A stretch of 64,000 bases of DNA from NCBI GenBank assembly GCA_030248215.1, contig JASANG010000625.1, positions 85,791 through 149,790 of the forward strand. Direction: 5' to 3'. This DNA is from Enoplolaimus lenunculus. Its lineage: Eukaryota > Nematoda > Enoplea > Enoplida > Thoracostomopsidae. Made by a program: the position numbers and the translations under genes. Under the pieces are notes generated by a model. That model saw nothing but the letters and a program-made list of their open reading frames with translations. It searched no databases and was not told where the DNA came from. Every line of letters starts with the position of its first letter. Position 1 is the first letter of the stretch. Below are positions 10,700 through 24,855 of the stretch, piece by piece.

Positions 10700-10990
10700 A
10701 TTGGCTGGGTTGCTGAAACCATACTTAAGTGCAACTTAGCGACTTAAATACGTGATAAGTAATTACTTAACCATTTTGTCGTTTTTAAATGCGTACTTAA
10801 ATAAATACTTAAACCGCTGATAAAATTTGATGTATTACTGATTAACAGTTTAGACACAAATTGTAGACTCATTCTGCCTTCGTAATATAAACCAAAACCA
10901 GTACTTTCTTGTTATGACAGTGGCTGATATGAGGCCTTTATTTGTTTTTTGCTCGAAAATTTAAGTATTTGCATAAGTTGGCGAGTTATT
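10700..10990. mobile_element. ACTTAAGT MITE
   Basis: TTGGCTGGGTTGCTGAAACC leads into repeated CTTAAGT phrases. The same organisation occurs at 20448-20796 and 32400-32762. Confidence 0.6.
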
Positions 10991-11003
10991 AGTAACTGCT
11001 TAA

Positions 11004-11076
11004 AACCCTATTCACACGTGCAAGTTTTTGCTGCGAGAACTTGCAGCAGCAACTAGCATTTGCAAGTTTTGACCAA
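11004..11076. mobile_element. GCAAGTTTTTGCTGCGAGAA MITE, fragment
   Basis: CCCTATTCACACGTGCAAGT starts it. Fuller copies lie at 16704-17122, 26941-27278 and 28938-29156. It lies 66 bases before the ferritin start codon. Confidence 0.6.
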
Positions 11077-11141
11077 AAACGTTGAAATATTTTAGTTTAT
11101 TATTATAATTAATTTATTTACTTTTATATTTTTATCATAAA

Positions 11142-14802
<3,661 letters not shown>

Positions 14803-14922
14803 ATGTATGATTTACGTTGGTTGGATTGCAGAGATATGACTTAAATTCAAATATTTTCCACAAATTAATCATTTTCTTGCATGGAAATTGTTTTATTTTA
14901 ACAAACACCAATTTTCAACCTT

Positions 14923-15060
14923 AGGATTCGAACCACTTATCTGACGAATTGAAGGTGTTCACCAATCAGAAGCGATTCATTTGAGCTCAATGGGGCTGTC
15001 ACGTCTTGTAAAGATTTACACGTATTGTTAAACACTGTGCATTGTGTATTAATTGCATGT
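14923..15060 (-). mobile_element. TTAA MITE with tRNA-like core, remnant
   Basis: AGGATTCGAACC, GAGCTCAATGGGGCTGTCAC and GTTAAACACTGTGCATTGTG match the piggyBac-like family; both ends have decayed. Confidence 0.45.
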
Positions 15061-15320
15061 GCAAAGTTTACAATTGGTCATACCACATTCTATGCAGGAA
15101 ACTGGTTTAAAAGCCTATTTTGGTAAAAAAATCCTAGGCGGATGTTATGTCTCTGCTACTCACCCAATGACTGTAACTCTTGTTTAAATTAACGAATTAA
15201 TTATCTTTTATTTTAATTAATTTTAATCTGAATAGTACTGTTTTAGTATAAAACATGTTTACTTCCTTTTAAATTAGCGTTAAGTTGATAGAAATGAACG
15301 ATTCTTCAACCCACATTATG

Positions 15321-15534
15321 CACTGAAAAAATGGTGAGTCAAACTGACTCTGTCCAAAATAGGCTCTACGGGATTACACAAACTGAGACAAATTCAACTC
15401 TTCCAGAGTCAAATTCGACTCTGCCAGAGTCCAATTCGACTCTGCCAGAGTCAAATTCGACTCTGTCAGAGTTAAATTCGACTTACTTAGTTGCACGTTT
15501 GACTTCGACTTTGACTCACCATTTTTTGCAGTGT
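15321..15534. mobile_element. Hairpin MITE with internal 21-bp tandem repeat
   Basis: CACTGAAAAAATGGTGAGTC and TGACTCACCATTTTTTGCAG are inverted ends. Inside, ACTCTGCCAGAGTCAAATTC is repeated about four times (15398-15480), itself a short palindrome. Confidence 0.85.
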
Positions 15535-15785
15535 ATTTTACTGAAGCTTTAGTCGAACGCCCAAAAACCCAAGGCTGATACGGTCTTAAATCTTGTCTCA
15601 GTCCAGTGAAACAAAAGCCATCACAACAGCATCGGTTTAAGATAATTTAGCTTGCTGAACTTCTTTTGGTGTAGTTTGTCTTTGTATGATTTGAACAACT
15701 GCAACAGACTGTGTTTTCAATTCACGCTTCCGTCGAACTAATGTGGTTTTAGGTTCAACAAAACCCAACATTCTATTGAAAGGTC

Positions 15786-16024
15786 GGCCAGGTGTAAAGA
15801 TCAGTAGCGGAACGTTTTTCTGTGGGACTGCAATATATTAAGCTTAAGCTTTAGACTAATTTTTTACTTGGTTTAGGCTTAAGCTTAGGCTGACGAATAT
15901 GCTCATTTTTACGCATAGGCTGAGGCGTAGGCTTTAGGCTCATTCCTACGCTTAGGCTTAGGCTTAGGCTTAAGTTTAGGAATATGCTTATAATACTGTT
16001 CCGCCCCTATTCTTTACATTGGCC
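15786..16024 (+). mobile_element. TTAGGC MITE, copy 13, perfect 8-bp duplication
   Basis: The flanks GAAAGGTC at 15778-15785 and 16025-16032 are identical. Ends are GGCCAGGTGTAAAGATCAG and GTTCTTTACATTGGCC-like. Confidence 0.95.
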
Positions 16025-16451
16025 GAAAGGTCAAATAAATACTGATACACAGACATAGGACTTTATTAATCAAGTCTTAAAATTAATAAAGTGAAGCTTA
16101 GACAAAAACGGCTTCGAAAACATACTACATCTTTGAACATTAAATTGGATGGCTAAAAGGTAACTTGAATTGAAAATGATTTAAGTGGTTTCAATTGAAC
16201 GATGTTGTGATTTTTAGTTTATAATACAATTGTCTGAAGTTGGTTTGAACAGCAGTTTTTAGACCGATTAGACTGACGGGGCCGCTGGCCTTCAGCTTTG
16301 CAATGATTAAGTCAAATTCTTGTAAAAGGCGAAACAAAACTATTAAACCATTAAAACGGCAACAAGACCGCAGCCTGCACACACTGCAGTATTTTAATAG
16401 CGAACCAGACCGTAGGATATGTTTTTAAGACAATCTTATTTAATTAGAACA

Positions 16452-16550
16452 CGTACTGTAGTGATCCGAATAAGAGGAGAACGGAAATAAAGGAGAGTTG
16501 TTATTTTGAGTCTCAATTAATAAGAGTCCGTATCCCTAATAAGTAATTAA
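16452..16550. mobile_element. TA-type MITE, left-end fragment
   Basis: GTACTGTAGTGATCCGAATA begins it, and AATAAGAGTCCGTATCCCTA matches the family interior. Confidence 0.65.
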
Positions 16551-16703
16551 CGGAAATCGCGAACAAGAAAAATCCTACGGGAAGTCAGGTCTGTGCAATA
16601 AAGAGAATAAGATATCGGGCCGATTCCAACCCTGCTACAGACTGCGTCGAATGATACCAACATAAATTTCTAAAAATTCTTGCGACACTTTAATGAATTA
16701 AAG

Positions 16704-17122
16704 CACTATTCACTCATGCAAGTTTTGTTGCGAGTACTTGCAACTCCAATTCGCACTTGCAAGTTTTGTCAAAAATCCCGTTCGAAAAACTAGCAACTGC
16801 CAATAATTTTATTAAAATATCATAGCTAGAAGTTTAGGGCCCATGTAAAAATCAGGAGCAGAACGCTTTTCTGCGTGGGACTGCAATAGTGTAAGCTTAA
16901 GGTTTAGACTAATTTTTGCTTAGACTTAGGCGTACGCTTAGGCTAAGGAATATGCTCATTTTTGCGCTTAGGCTTAAGCAAGGCTTAGACTTAGTCTTAG
17001 GAATATGTTTATAATACGGCACCGCCCCTGTTCTTTTCATTGGCCAAAAAATGCAAATTCTGCGTGCAATTTGCAGCTGCAAGTTCTAGCGGCAAAAACT
17101 TGGACGTGTGAATAGTGTTTAA
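16704..17122. mobile_element. GCAAGTTTTTGCTGCGAGAA MITE split by a TTAGGC MITE
   Basis: The left part (ATTCACTCATGCAAGTTTTG) and right part (GCGGCAAAAACTTGGACGTG) are inverted. Bases 16838-17045 are a younger insertion. Confidence 0.75.
16838..17045 (+). mobile_element. TTAGGC MITE, copy 14, nested
   Basis: GGCCCATGTAAAAATCAGGA and TGTTCTTTTCATTGGCC bound it; it lies inside the MITE at 16704-17122. Confidence 0.9.
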
Positions 17123-17417
17123 CAGTTATTGGTAGTCGTAAATTAAGATTGAACAAGCTACATTTGTCAGAATGTTATAAACGGTCACCGCGAGCCAAAT
17201 ATTTCGGATAACCGAATTTCGAATGAGGGTTTTCAAACCTGGTTCTTTCAGGATTCAATCGGAGGTGAAAAATACCGAACCCGAAGACCACCAGAATTTG
17301 TAGGGGCCCAAACGAAATATTGAAACTCAAATTAGGTAGTTAAAATACGGTTTAATTTGCTAATTTTAGCAAATATCTGTTCAACGGTTTTCAAGCATTT
17401 TAGTTTTGGTTTATTTT

Positions 17418-17572
17418 TAAGAAATTTCGAGAAGGAACTCCTACAATTGTGCCAAAACGGAAAGCCAGCTGCACATAACGACAATATTTCACTGCCAAAA
17501 TTGACCAAACCTCAGGCAAGTAACCCCTCGGCAGGAGTAGATTGTCAACAGGAGGCGGAAGCATACCTGTGA
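17418..17572 (+). CDS. Possible short terminal exon, unrecognised
   Basis: A hydrophilic frame (NFEKELLQLCQNGKPAAHND...) follows TTTTTAAG and ends in TGA at 17572. Its composition is protein-like, but there is no homologue I recognise, no partner exon and no clear poly(A) signal. It lies between the ferritin gene and sulfotransferase A. Confidence 0.15.
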
Positions 17573-18157
17573 AGGTACGCTGAACGGTGAAAAAATACTA
17601 TTTGAGAATTTGCAACAAAAATTTTATTTATCAAAACGTTCTTTTGTATTTATAACACATATTTCTTTGATGAATGCCGCGAGCGAATACAGAGTCACCA
17701 CCCAAGAGCGGTGACAAACACTGGCCAATGAAAGTGAAAATACAAAGACCGGAATTATTTCATTTCAATTATACTCGTTTATTTTATCGTTTGGTATGGT
17801 TTTTGCAAGTATTTGTCTTATATATTAACAAAAATGTTAAACTGTCGTTTTATATTTAAATTAAAATTGTTCAAATTAATCTTAAAATATCCCAACATCA
17901 GAAGATCAATATTCTTAAAACACGAACAGCATCTATCATCAGTTAGCGATAGGTTTTCAAACCGACACGAACTCTGGCAATTATTGCGAGTATCAAACAT
18001 TGCCACTAAAACTAAATCAAGTGCAAAAAAATGAGCTCAATTTTGAACCTCACCATTCACTGGTCTAAATGCTACAAAACCTACGACCAACTGGTGCTTG
18101 GAGCTACACACATTTGAGCATGCAGCCCAAGAGTTCGAGTCATTGAAAAATGTTCAT

Positions 18158-21100
18158 CTATTCAGTCAATACGTATTGGCATGTAACATAGTCATCAGCT
18201 CGTTGCGCTGATTTGCACAGTGAAACAATATAATTCGGAATCGGCAGGTCCAGAAACATATAATCAACGAGATATATTTTGAACGCAATTTCTAACAGAG
18301 TCAAATTATTGTGTAATTCGTTTCGAGCGATGTCATCATATTTAACCGACTTATCGACTGTCAACCGGTACATGAAAGGTTCAGACCTGAAATGTAAAAA
18401 GTTGTTGCAGATACTCCGATTATTTCTGACGGTCACAAAACAGATGCAACAATCACAAACATAGCTTATTTAACATAATTAACCGGCATCTGTACGCTGC
18501 AAAAATGGGGAGTCAAATTGACTATCTCGGACATAGGCTTTTCTTGACTACGCAAACTGAGTCAAATTCGACTCCACCAGATTCAAATTCAATTCACTGA
18601 ATCAATCTGACTCACCGTTTTTTACAGTGTACATGTGGACGGCAATGTAAACCAAAAAGATTGCCACACATGTGAATATACACAGGAATATGAAGCTGTT
18701 GCAACCTGCCACATGATGTAGTGGTAGCATGCTTGACTCGAGCGCAAGAGTACCGAGGTTCGATTCCCGACGTGGTCGTTAACTTTGGGCAGAAAGCTAG
18801 GTGTATAGCTACATTAATGGGGGATTCACGTTATAACCGGGTCAGCAGGGTCACGGTTGGTCCCGTGTTGATTTGACGTCACCGTTAAAATTCGGGCTCT
18901 AATATCTGGTGAACAGACAAAACTCGAATGTTCTATGACATTAGTTTACAAATCACCGCTCTCAGTATATTTGAATAATAAGCGGACAAAATGTTACCCA
19001 ATAGTCTAATACATACAAAACAAGCCCCAAGCTGCCCCAGTTATAACATGAACCGCGCATAAAGGCTACGGGATATTGGCAACTTACATATTTGGTCCCC
19101 ATCCGCTATCAATAATTGAGCTTGGGATTCTGCCAGTGGATTTGAGAAAACTTCGCAGTTCCGGAGCAAATGTTTTGTGCGACTTAAATGTCAATAATTT
19201 GTATACATTTTTCCTGTGTGTAAAATCACAATACCAATACTGTGGATAGAAATGGTCATACATCATTGGTATACTCGATACGTACGGATTCGGACGAATG
19301 TAATATTTGACATGAGCAACTAAATATTTGTACAACGTTTCAACAAAACAATTGAAATTTGAACTACAGTTGAAACATGTGCCTGGACCAAAACGGTGAA
19401 CGAACGAACTCGATTCGTAGCATTTGGACGCCCACGCGGATATCAGGCGTTCCAGTGGATCACGGATAACGGCGAATTTGATCCAGCTGCTGTTTGACAA
19501 CACGGAATCGCTGAAGCACAAAAGCGTTCGTAAATTCATTGCACTCTTTCGTTGTATGTTACACAGTAGCGAACAACGGGGGTTCTGGCCCAAACTGCAA
19601 CAGTTGGAACGGTTACTAACGATTGGAACTGTTGACCACATGTTTGTACAAAATGAAAAAGTTTTGTTGCCAAACTGTTTTACCAACAATTTGTACAAAA
19701 TTCTGCAATTGCAACAGTACCAAATATTGTCATCAAATGTTGAAATCAATTTTGCGAAATATCTCACAAAACGCCTGCGTTAAAACTGTCGGCCTGTCTA
19801 TCGAACAGGGCCAGAGGCCGGATCGTTTTCCGGAGGGGTTATAATAGAGTCAGTTTAAGCTTTAGAATAATTTTTGCTTAGGCTTAGGTTTAGGCTTAGG
19901 CTTAGGCGTAGGCTTAGGCTTAGGCTTAGGCTTAGGCTTAGGCTTAGGCTTAGGCTTAGGCTTAGGCTTAGGCTTAGGCTTAGGCTTAAGGCTTAGGCGT
20001 AGGCGTAGGCTTAGGCTTAGGCTTAGGCATAGGCGTAGGCTTAGGCTTAGGCTTAGGCTTAGGCTTAGGCATAGGCGTAGGCTTAGGCTTAGGCTTAGGC
20101 TTAGGCTTAAGAATAAGCTTATACTACTGTTCCGGCCCTGTTCTATTCACGGGCCGTATGCGCATTCATATTTTTGCTATATTCAACAATAAACAGATTT
20201 TGCAGATATTCGAAGACAATTGTTGCAAAAACCCCAATGACAGTTCCTCATAACTGAAACAAACTGCAGTTTGTGTTAAATATGTTTGGTTCAGCAATCA
20301 TACACGAGACGCACTTAACACAAATTAATGTATATTTGCATCAATCAATTTGAGAAAAATAACTTTTGCAAATCTAAGTAAAATGTATAGTTGCGTTTGC
20401 TTTGCATGGTTTTTGAGCACGCAACCTAGAAAATCTAAACAAATATTGGCTGGGTTTCTGAAATCTTACTTAAGTTATACATAAAAAATTACTGAAGTCG
20501 CCGACTTAAGTAAATGCTTAAATTTTCGTGCACAACCAAAGAATTACGGCCATCGTCACGGAAAGAAACTAACAGTGTTGCTTTATATTAAGGAGGCATC
20601 ATGAATCTACATTGTTAATTTATACCAAGGTTAGTATACCTGAGCGTTTAATTTGTTATATCAAAATTAGTCAACGGCATAAGTATTTACATAACTTAAG
20701 TACGCTTTTAAAAACGGCAAAATAGTTTAGCAATTATTACTTAGCTAGTACTTAAGTACTAAGTCGTACTTAAGTAACATTGCAGAAACCCAGTCATTAA
20801 ATCTTACATTTTGGTTTGTATATTACTGTCGTACAAGTAACCAACGCACTCTGCAATTCGATGAACATCTTCCAGTTGAAATGCAAGATATCGTTGAATT
20901 TTTTCATTATTTTGGTGGTTCAAGCGACAATTGAGAGCTGTCAATTAACAATTAAGTTAAGATAACTGCTGAGTTCATTTGGGTTTCTATGATTGAAATA
21001 TTTTACGATGACGGCACTGATTTTTAGAAATATGTATTTTCTTGAACGAAAGTGGGTACAAACTTTATCAGCTATTTTTTTGTTGCACGATCAGCTTGCG

Positions 21101-21920
21101 TGGATATTGTATCAATGACCTATGTATAGAACTAGGCCGGACCGGTTTCCTGCGGGACTGTAATAGAGTAAGCTTAAGCCTTAGACTAAATTTTATTGCT
21201 GACTTAGGCTTAGACTTTGGCTTAGCTATAGTGTCATCATTACGCTTAGGCTTACAAATATGTTTATAGTACAGTTCCGGCGCTGTTCTATACATGGGCC
21301 GTAGCAATGATGTCAACTGTTGAAATATTTTAATTGAAACGGTTGATATTTGAACAGTTAAAACCTATTTAGCCCAACTGAAATGTGATGTGCATTCGTC
21401 CTTCGGATCGCTTTTCCATGGGTCTGGAATAGAGTAAGATAAGCTTTAGACTATATTTTTGCTAGGCTTACGCCCAGGCTTACTTACAGGACTATCCTAA
21501 ACGTTGACATTAGGCTTAGGCATAGGAATTTTAGCTTCGCATTACAGTCTTCATTTATACACGTGCCACACACTGGAACTCACCTTTCAGCTGTGTGCAT
21601 GAATTTTTTGGAATCCAACAGATTAGCATTTCGGCGGAGTCAACCGGCTCGGGAACGATGTACCTGGGATACTGTATCCGAGTTACTAATGGCATTAACA
21701 TTGCGTCCGCTACTCGTTTTACGATTGGTTTAAATTTAACGCGTTCCACACTTTGATTGGTTTTCGAATTGTCACTCACGTATTCGGCAGAATTTCGGAA
21801 ATTTCGCGATAATTTAGGGGCGTAAACATAACTTGTCGCCAGAACAACTACCACTGCAACTGCAATTTGAACTATTTTCAGTAGAAATTTGTATATGAAT
21901 TTACTGTTTAAACGAATCAT
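18158..21920 (-). CDS. Carbohydrate sulfotransferase A (Sulfotransfer_2 type), complete, 372 aa
   Basis: The four exons read leftwards: 21920-21584, 20937-20808, 19510-19088 and 18386-18158. Intron phases are 1, 2 and 2 and all borders are GT/AG. The product is a type II Golgi enzyme that moves sulfate from PAPS to a glycan. A short N-terminal tail precedes a hydrophobic anchor at about residues 14-31. The 5'-phosphosulfate-binding motif CWIPKNSCTQLK is at 101-112, and the 3'-phosphate motif [10 protein letters not shown] is at about 171-180. Conserved cysteines (TCFNC, NCF) and the block [12 protein letters not shown] follow. The last exon carries the family's C-terminal helix region (NLTLLEIAFKIYLVDY). 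Exon 2 (ALNCRLNH...) was found by homology among the three paralogues. The acceptor of exon 3 after CTTCAG is set by phase; the open frame extends further but as intron. This is the downstream-most of three tandem copies. The acceptor substrate cannot be predicted. Confidence 0.85.
18498..18630. mobile_element. Hairpin MITE, short copy
   Basis: GCTGCAAAAATGGGGAGTCA and CTGACTCACCGTTTTTTACA ends are inverted; TA follows the right end. Confidence 0.75.
18708..18777 (+). pseudogene. tRNA-like sequence, probably a tRNA pseudogene or SINE head
   Basis: Seventy bases have box A (TGTAGTGGTAGCATGC), box B (AGGTTCGATTCCC) and an acceptor stem GCCACAT/ACGTGGT with one mismatch. The anticodon and T stems pair poorly and no T-run follows. 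I therefore do not call a working tRNA. Confidence 0.4.
19343..19633 (-). repeat. Tract nearly identical to 28256-28546 (sulfotransferase exon 3 and intron 2)
   Basis: This 291-base tract covers the first 168 bases of exon 3 of gene A and 123 bases of the intron before it. I count six differences from gene B and no gaps. Outside it, similarity falls sharply on both sides. Confidence 0.9.
19791..20155 (+). mobile_element. TTAGGC MITE, copy 15, with the longest telomere-like array
   Basis: Between the ends GGCCTGTCTATCGAACAGGG and CCCTGTTCTATTCACGGGCC lies an array at about 19878-20110 of some 37 hexamers, mostly TTAGGC with scattered GTAGGC and ATAGGC units. It sits in intron 2 of sulfotransferase A. 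Confidence 0.95.
20448..20796. mobile_element. ACTTAAGT MITE
   Basis: Inverted ends GGCTGGGTTTCTGAAATCTT and ACATTGCAGAAACCCAG bound it. It ends 12 bases from exon 2 of sulfotransferase A. Confidence 0.75.
21117..21300 (+). mobile_element. TTAGGC MITE, copy 16
   Basis: Flanks GTATCAAT (21109-21116) and GTAGCAAT (21301-21308) differ at one base. Few TTAGG units remain. It lies in intron 1 of sulfotransferase A. Confidence 0.85.
21402..21537 (+). mobile_element. TTAGGC MITE, copy 17, partial
   Basis: GGATCGCTTTTCCATGGGTC and GATAAGCTTTAGACTA are present; the right end is missing, 47 bases before the exon 1 border of sulfotransferase A. Confidence 0.6.
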
Positions 21921-22173
21921 TGGTGTTAACCTTTGAAAAAAATTTTGAACGCAAACTTTTGTTCGACTAAGGGCCAGGATATATAATACATTATTGGGTT
22001 GATCCGTTTCAGTTGTGTATTTATCAGGGCACAAGTGAAGGTTTGGCTCCGACGGAAAAGCTTCAACCGGCTCCGGAAGGATTTTCCCAGGTAAATACGG
22101 TAATGTCGCTAATGAATACTTTCCGTAGATTTGTATATGTTGTAACTTCTGTTAGTTTAATTGTACCTTTGCA

Positions 22174-22372
22174 GGGCTTATGCAAAGATCAGGGGCGGAA
22201 CGTTTTTCTGTGGGACTGCAATAGAGTAGCTTACGTTTTAGAGTATTTCTTTGCTTGGCTTAAGCGTAGGTTTAGGCTTACAAATAAACTCATTCTTACA
22301 CTTTGGTTTAGGCTTATGCTTAGGCGTAGGAATATGTTTATAATACTGTTCCGTCCCTGTTCTTTACATTGA
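22174..22372 (+). mobile_element. TTAGGC MITE, copy 18
   Basis: GCAAAGATCAGGGGCGGAAC and CGTCCCTGTTCTTTACATTG ends are clear; the interior is short. Confidence 0.85.
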
Positions 22373-22569
22373 CTTTTTGCGGCAATTTTGGAAAGTTTAA
22401 ATATTGAAATTTTTCAAAAAAAGAAGTTAATTTTTAACATTTTATAGGATTTGCTTAAAAATAATTTATCTGTTTAATGAAAATAATTAGTGCTACACAC
22501 AGTTGAGCATATCGTCTAAGAATTTCATTTGAATAAGCCAACCATAGCCGACGAACACTAAGCATGTAA

Positions 22570-22776
22570 AGTTCAGTGCTAATCTTCATCGCAACGGTTT
22601 TATTAAACCAAACACTTGACAGCAGGCTGGTAAACAGAGTAAGAATAACGGAAACGGATAATTATCAATATGATCCAAACAAATATTATTCCGCCAGTCC
22701 TGTTCAATATATACGCTTTTATCCATGGATAATAGCGTTGAACAGAATGTTAAAAGTTTCAACTGATATAAAATAA
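22570..22776 (+). CDS. Possible 3' exon of a small tyrosine-rich protein
   Basis: After GTTCAG at about 22569 the frame is open to a stop at 22774-22776. It encodes a hydrophobic start (LIFIATVLL) followed by a polar, Tyr-rich stretch (NYQYDPNKYYSASPVQYIRF). A poly(A) signal follows 64 bases later. The exon would need one base from an upstream exon, which I did not find. It lies between sulfotransferases A and B, on the opposite strand. No family is recognised and it may be chance. Confidence 0.25.
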   Translation, partial: SSVLIFIATVLLNQTLDSRLVNRVRITETDNYQYDPNKYYSASPVQYIRFYPWIIALNRMLKVSTDIK

Positions 22777-22839
22777 CACTATTTTGTGTATTTGTTTCAT
22801 GTATGAATTCCGCGAAACCATATAATGTTCAGTTGTCCA

Positions 22840-22845
22840 AATAAA
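22840..22845 (+). promoter_or_regulatory. AATAAA poly(A) signal downstream of the possible small exon
   Basis: AATAAA occurs 64 bases after the stop at 22776 and is followed by a GT-rich stretch (AGTGTTTTGAGG). It supports, but does not prove, a transcribed gene there. Confidence 0.3.
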
Positions 22846-22918
22846 AGTGTTTTGAGGCGGAAAATATAAAGATTTGTATCGATTTGTCTCAGTATACATT
22901 CTATATTAGGCCCATGTA

Positions 22919-23139
22919 TAGAACAGGTCCGGATCGTTTTCCGGAGGGGCTATAATAGAGTCCGTTTAAGCTTTAGACTATTTTTTGCTTACGCTTAGGG
23001 TTAGGCTTAGGCTTAGGCTTAGGTTTAGGTTTAGGCTTGTGCTTAGGCTTAGGTTTAGGCTTAGGTTTAGGCTTAGGCTTAGGCTTAGGCTTAGGAATAT
23101 GCTTATACTATTGTTCCGGCCCTGTTCTATACATGGGCC
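22919..23139 (+). mobile_element. TTAGGC MITE, copy 19
   Basis: GGCCCATGTATAGAACAGGT and CCTGTTCTATACATGGGCC ends surround a run of about 18 TTAGGC-type units (TTAGGT variants included). Confidence 0.95.
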
Positions 23140-23306
23140 GATATGATTGTATTGTCATTTTTTTAAAACCGGATTCAATCAAGTTGTAAACGGATAGCAA
23201 AAATAACGTAAGCGAAAACGAATCATGGTTAAAATACCGGAACCCGACCGTCATACCCATCGGTTTATGCCGGAAACGGATATTCAGTAACAGCCTTGAA
23301 TGCTAG

Positions 23307-23498
23307 GGCCCATGTAAATATCACGGGCGGAATGTTTTTCTGTGGTACTAGAAAAGAGTAATGCTTAAGCTTTAGACTATTTTTTTTTGCTTGGCTTAGG
23401 CTTAGAAATATGCTCAATCTTGCACTTAGGCTCAGGCTTACGCTTAGGCTTAGGAATATGCTTATAATACTGTTCCGCCCCTGTTCTTTACATTGGCC
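23307..23498 (+). mobile_element. TTAGGC MITE, copy 20
   Basis: GGCCCATGTAAATATCACGG and CCCTGTTCTTTACATTGGCC bound it. Confidence 0.9.
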
Positions 23499-23741
23499 AT
23501 CATATCTGACTAAATTTGCAGTTTGTTGGTATTTTTTTCGTAAAAAAATCGCTGGTGAAGTCAGTATCCCAGGTACAGAGATTTCCAAAAGTTCTAAACG
23601 TTCAGTACAAACATAAACTGTCCCAAATAGGGTGTACCTCCCACCTTCTCACAGTGGCGTACTGAGAAATTTTGATGGGGGGGGGCGCATACTGTGTCAG
23701 GCCCGTGCTTTTTTCCGCGTAAAAGCAAACTTAGAATCCTA

Positions 23742-23950
23742 CACGGCAAAAAATGGTGAGTCAAATTGACTCCCTCCGAAATAGGCTCTACGGGACTACA
23801 CAAACTGAGTCAAATTCGACTCCGCCAGAGTCAAACGTGCGACTAAGTGAGTCGAATTTGACTCTGGCGGAGTCTGATTGGACTCAATTTGTGTAGTCCC
23901 GTAGAGCCTATTTCAGAGGGAGTCAATTCGACTCACCATTTTTTGCAGTG
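23742..23950. mobile_element. Hairpin MITE, near-perfect palindrome with TA duplication
   Basis: The two halves pair along almost the whole 209 bases (AGGCTCTACGGGACTACACA against TGTGTAGTCCCGTAGAGCCT). TA flanks both ends. Confidence 0.95.
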
Positions 23951-24161
23951 TATTAGCAGTACAGATCTCATTTTTTCGTGGAATTTATGAGGTTTGTCAC
24001 GCTCCCATAGTTGACTGTGGGACCAATTTCAGAGTTCTGTTTTAGGTCCTTAAAATTTAGCAGTTTGAGGATCTGGAACAGGTCGAATTGTTTGCCACGT
24101 GAACACAACTTGAAAAAAAATCCGCAAGCGACAAGCTAGAACACCACTGTCTTCTACTCTA

Positions 24162-24337
24162 CACTGCAAAAAATGGTGAGTCAAGTTGACTCTCCGAAAT
24201 AGGCTTTGCCTGAGTACACGAACTGAGTCAAATTCGACCCAATTTGACTGTGGCGGAGTTGAATTTTAACTCAGTTTGTGTAATCAGGTAAAACCTATTT
24301 CGGAGAGAGTCAATTTGACGCACCATTTTTTTCAGTG
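24162..24337. mobile_element. Hairpin MITE with TA duplication
   Basis: CACTGCAAAAAATGGTGAGT and CACCATTTTTTTCAGTG are inverted ends flanked by TA. Confidence 0.9.
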
Positions 24338-24650
24338 TAGTACACAGCTGCAGTTTGCAGTCTGTGGGGGAATTTTTTGGGTAAATATGAAATATTTCTA
24401 TGCAATAGGAGTTGAAACCGAGTGACCGAAGGCTCGAAGCCAGAATTTAGACAGCAACTCTATTGCGCGCTCCTGGTCCTCACATACTAACCTGTCTTAA
24501 AGCATCGCAGCAAACGTTTCCAAATTTTATGTAAACTTTATTGTTTTAATTTCGGATTAAAAAATTATTTTGTTACTCGTCCAAAGTGGCATGAGTATAT
24601 AAATGATATATAAAATTGTCAATTTTTAAGCTATTTTTCACAGCATACTG

Positions 24651-24854
24651 GACCAATGTAAAGAAAAGGGGCGGAAGAGTATTTATGAGCATATTCCTGA
24701 GCCTAAAAGCCTAATCCTAAGTGTAAGAAGGAGCATATTCCTAAGCCTAAGCCTTAGAATAAGCCTAAGCCAAGCAAACAACTAGCCTAAAGCTTAAGCT
24801 TACTGTTTTCTAGTCCCGCGGAAAAACGTTTCGCCCTTGATCTTTATATGGGCC
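24651..24854 (-). mobile_element. TTAGGC MITE, copy 21
   Basis: Flanks GCATACTG (24643-24650) and GCGTACTG (24855-24862) differ at one base. Its right duplication overlaps the first bases of the next MITE, so it probably inserted at that MITE's end. Confidence 0.9.
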
Positions 24855-24855
24855 G

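Noticed and set aside
10900-11141. Iron-responsive element upstream of ferritin (CAGTGG at about 10918)
   Set aside because: The bases on either side do not form the required stems, and nematode ferritins are not known to use one.
18708-18777. Functional tRNA gene
   Set aside because: The anticodon and T stems do not pair well and there is no terminator T-run; listed only as tRNA-like.
19511-19767. Upstream extension of sulfotransferase A exon 3 (open frame with cysteines, also open in gene B)
   Set aside because: An acceptor at CTTCAG|C inside the frame fits phase 2 of the newly found exon 2 and is matched by gene C. The extension is intron; its similarity between A and B comes from the shared tract.
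19878-20110. A true telomere or chromosome end
   Set aside because: The array is bounded on both sides by MITE ends and unique DNA continues beyond them.
22013-22117. Plus frame MCIYQGTSEGLAPTEKLQPA as a first exon for the small gene at 22.57 kb
   Set aside because: It lies in a GGGTGCAACC-type repeat fragment and overlaps the N-terminal side of the sulfotransferase A upstream region.
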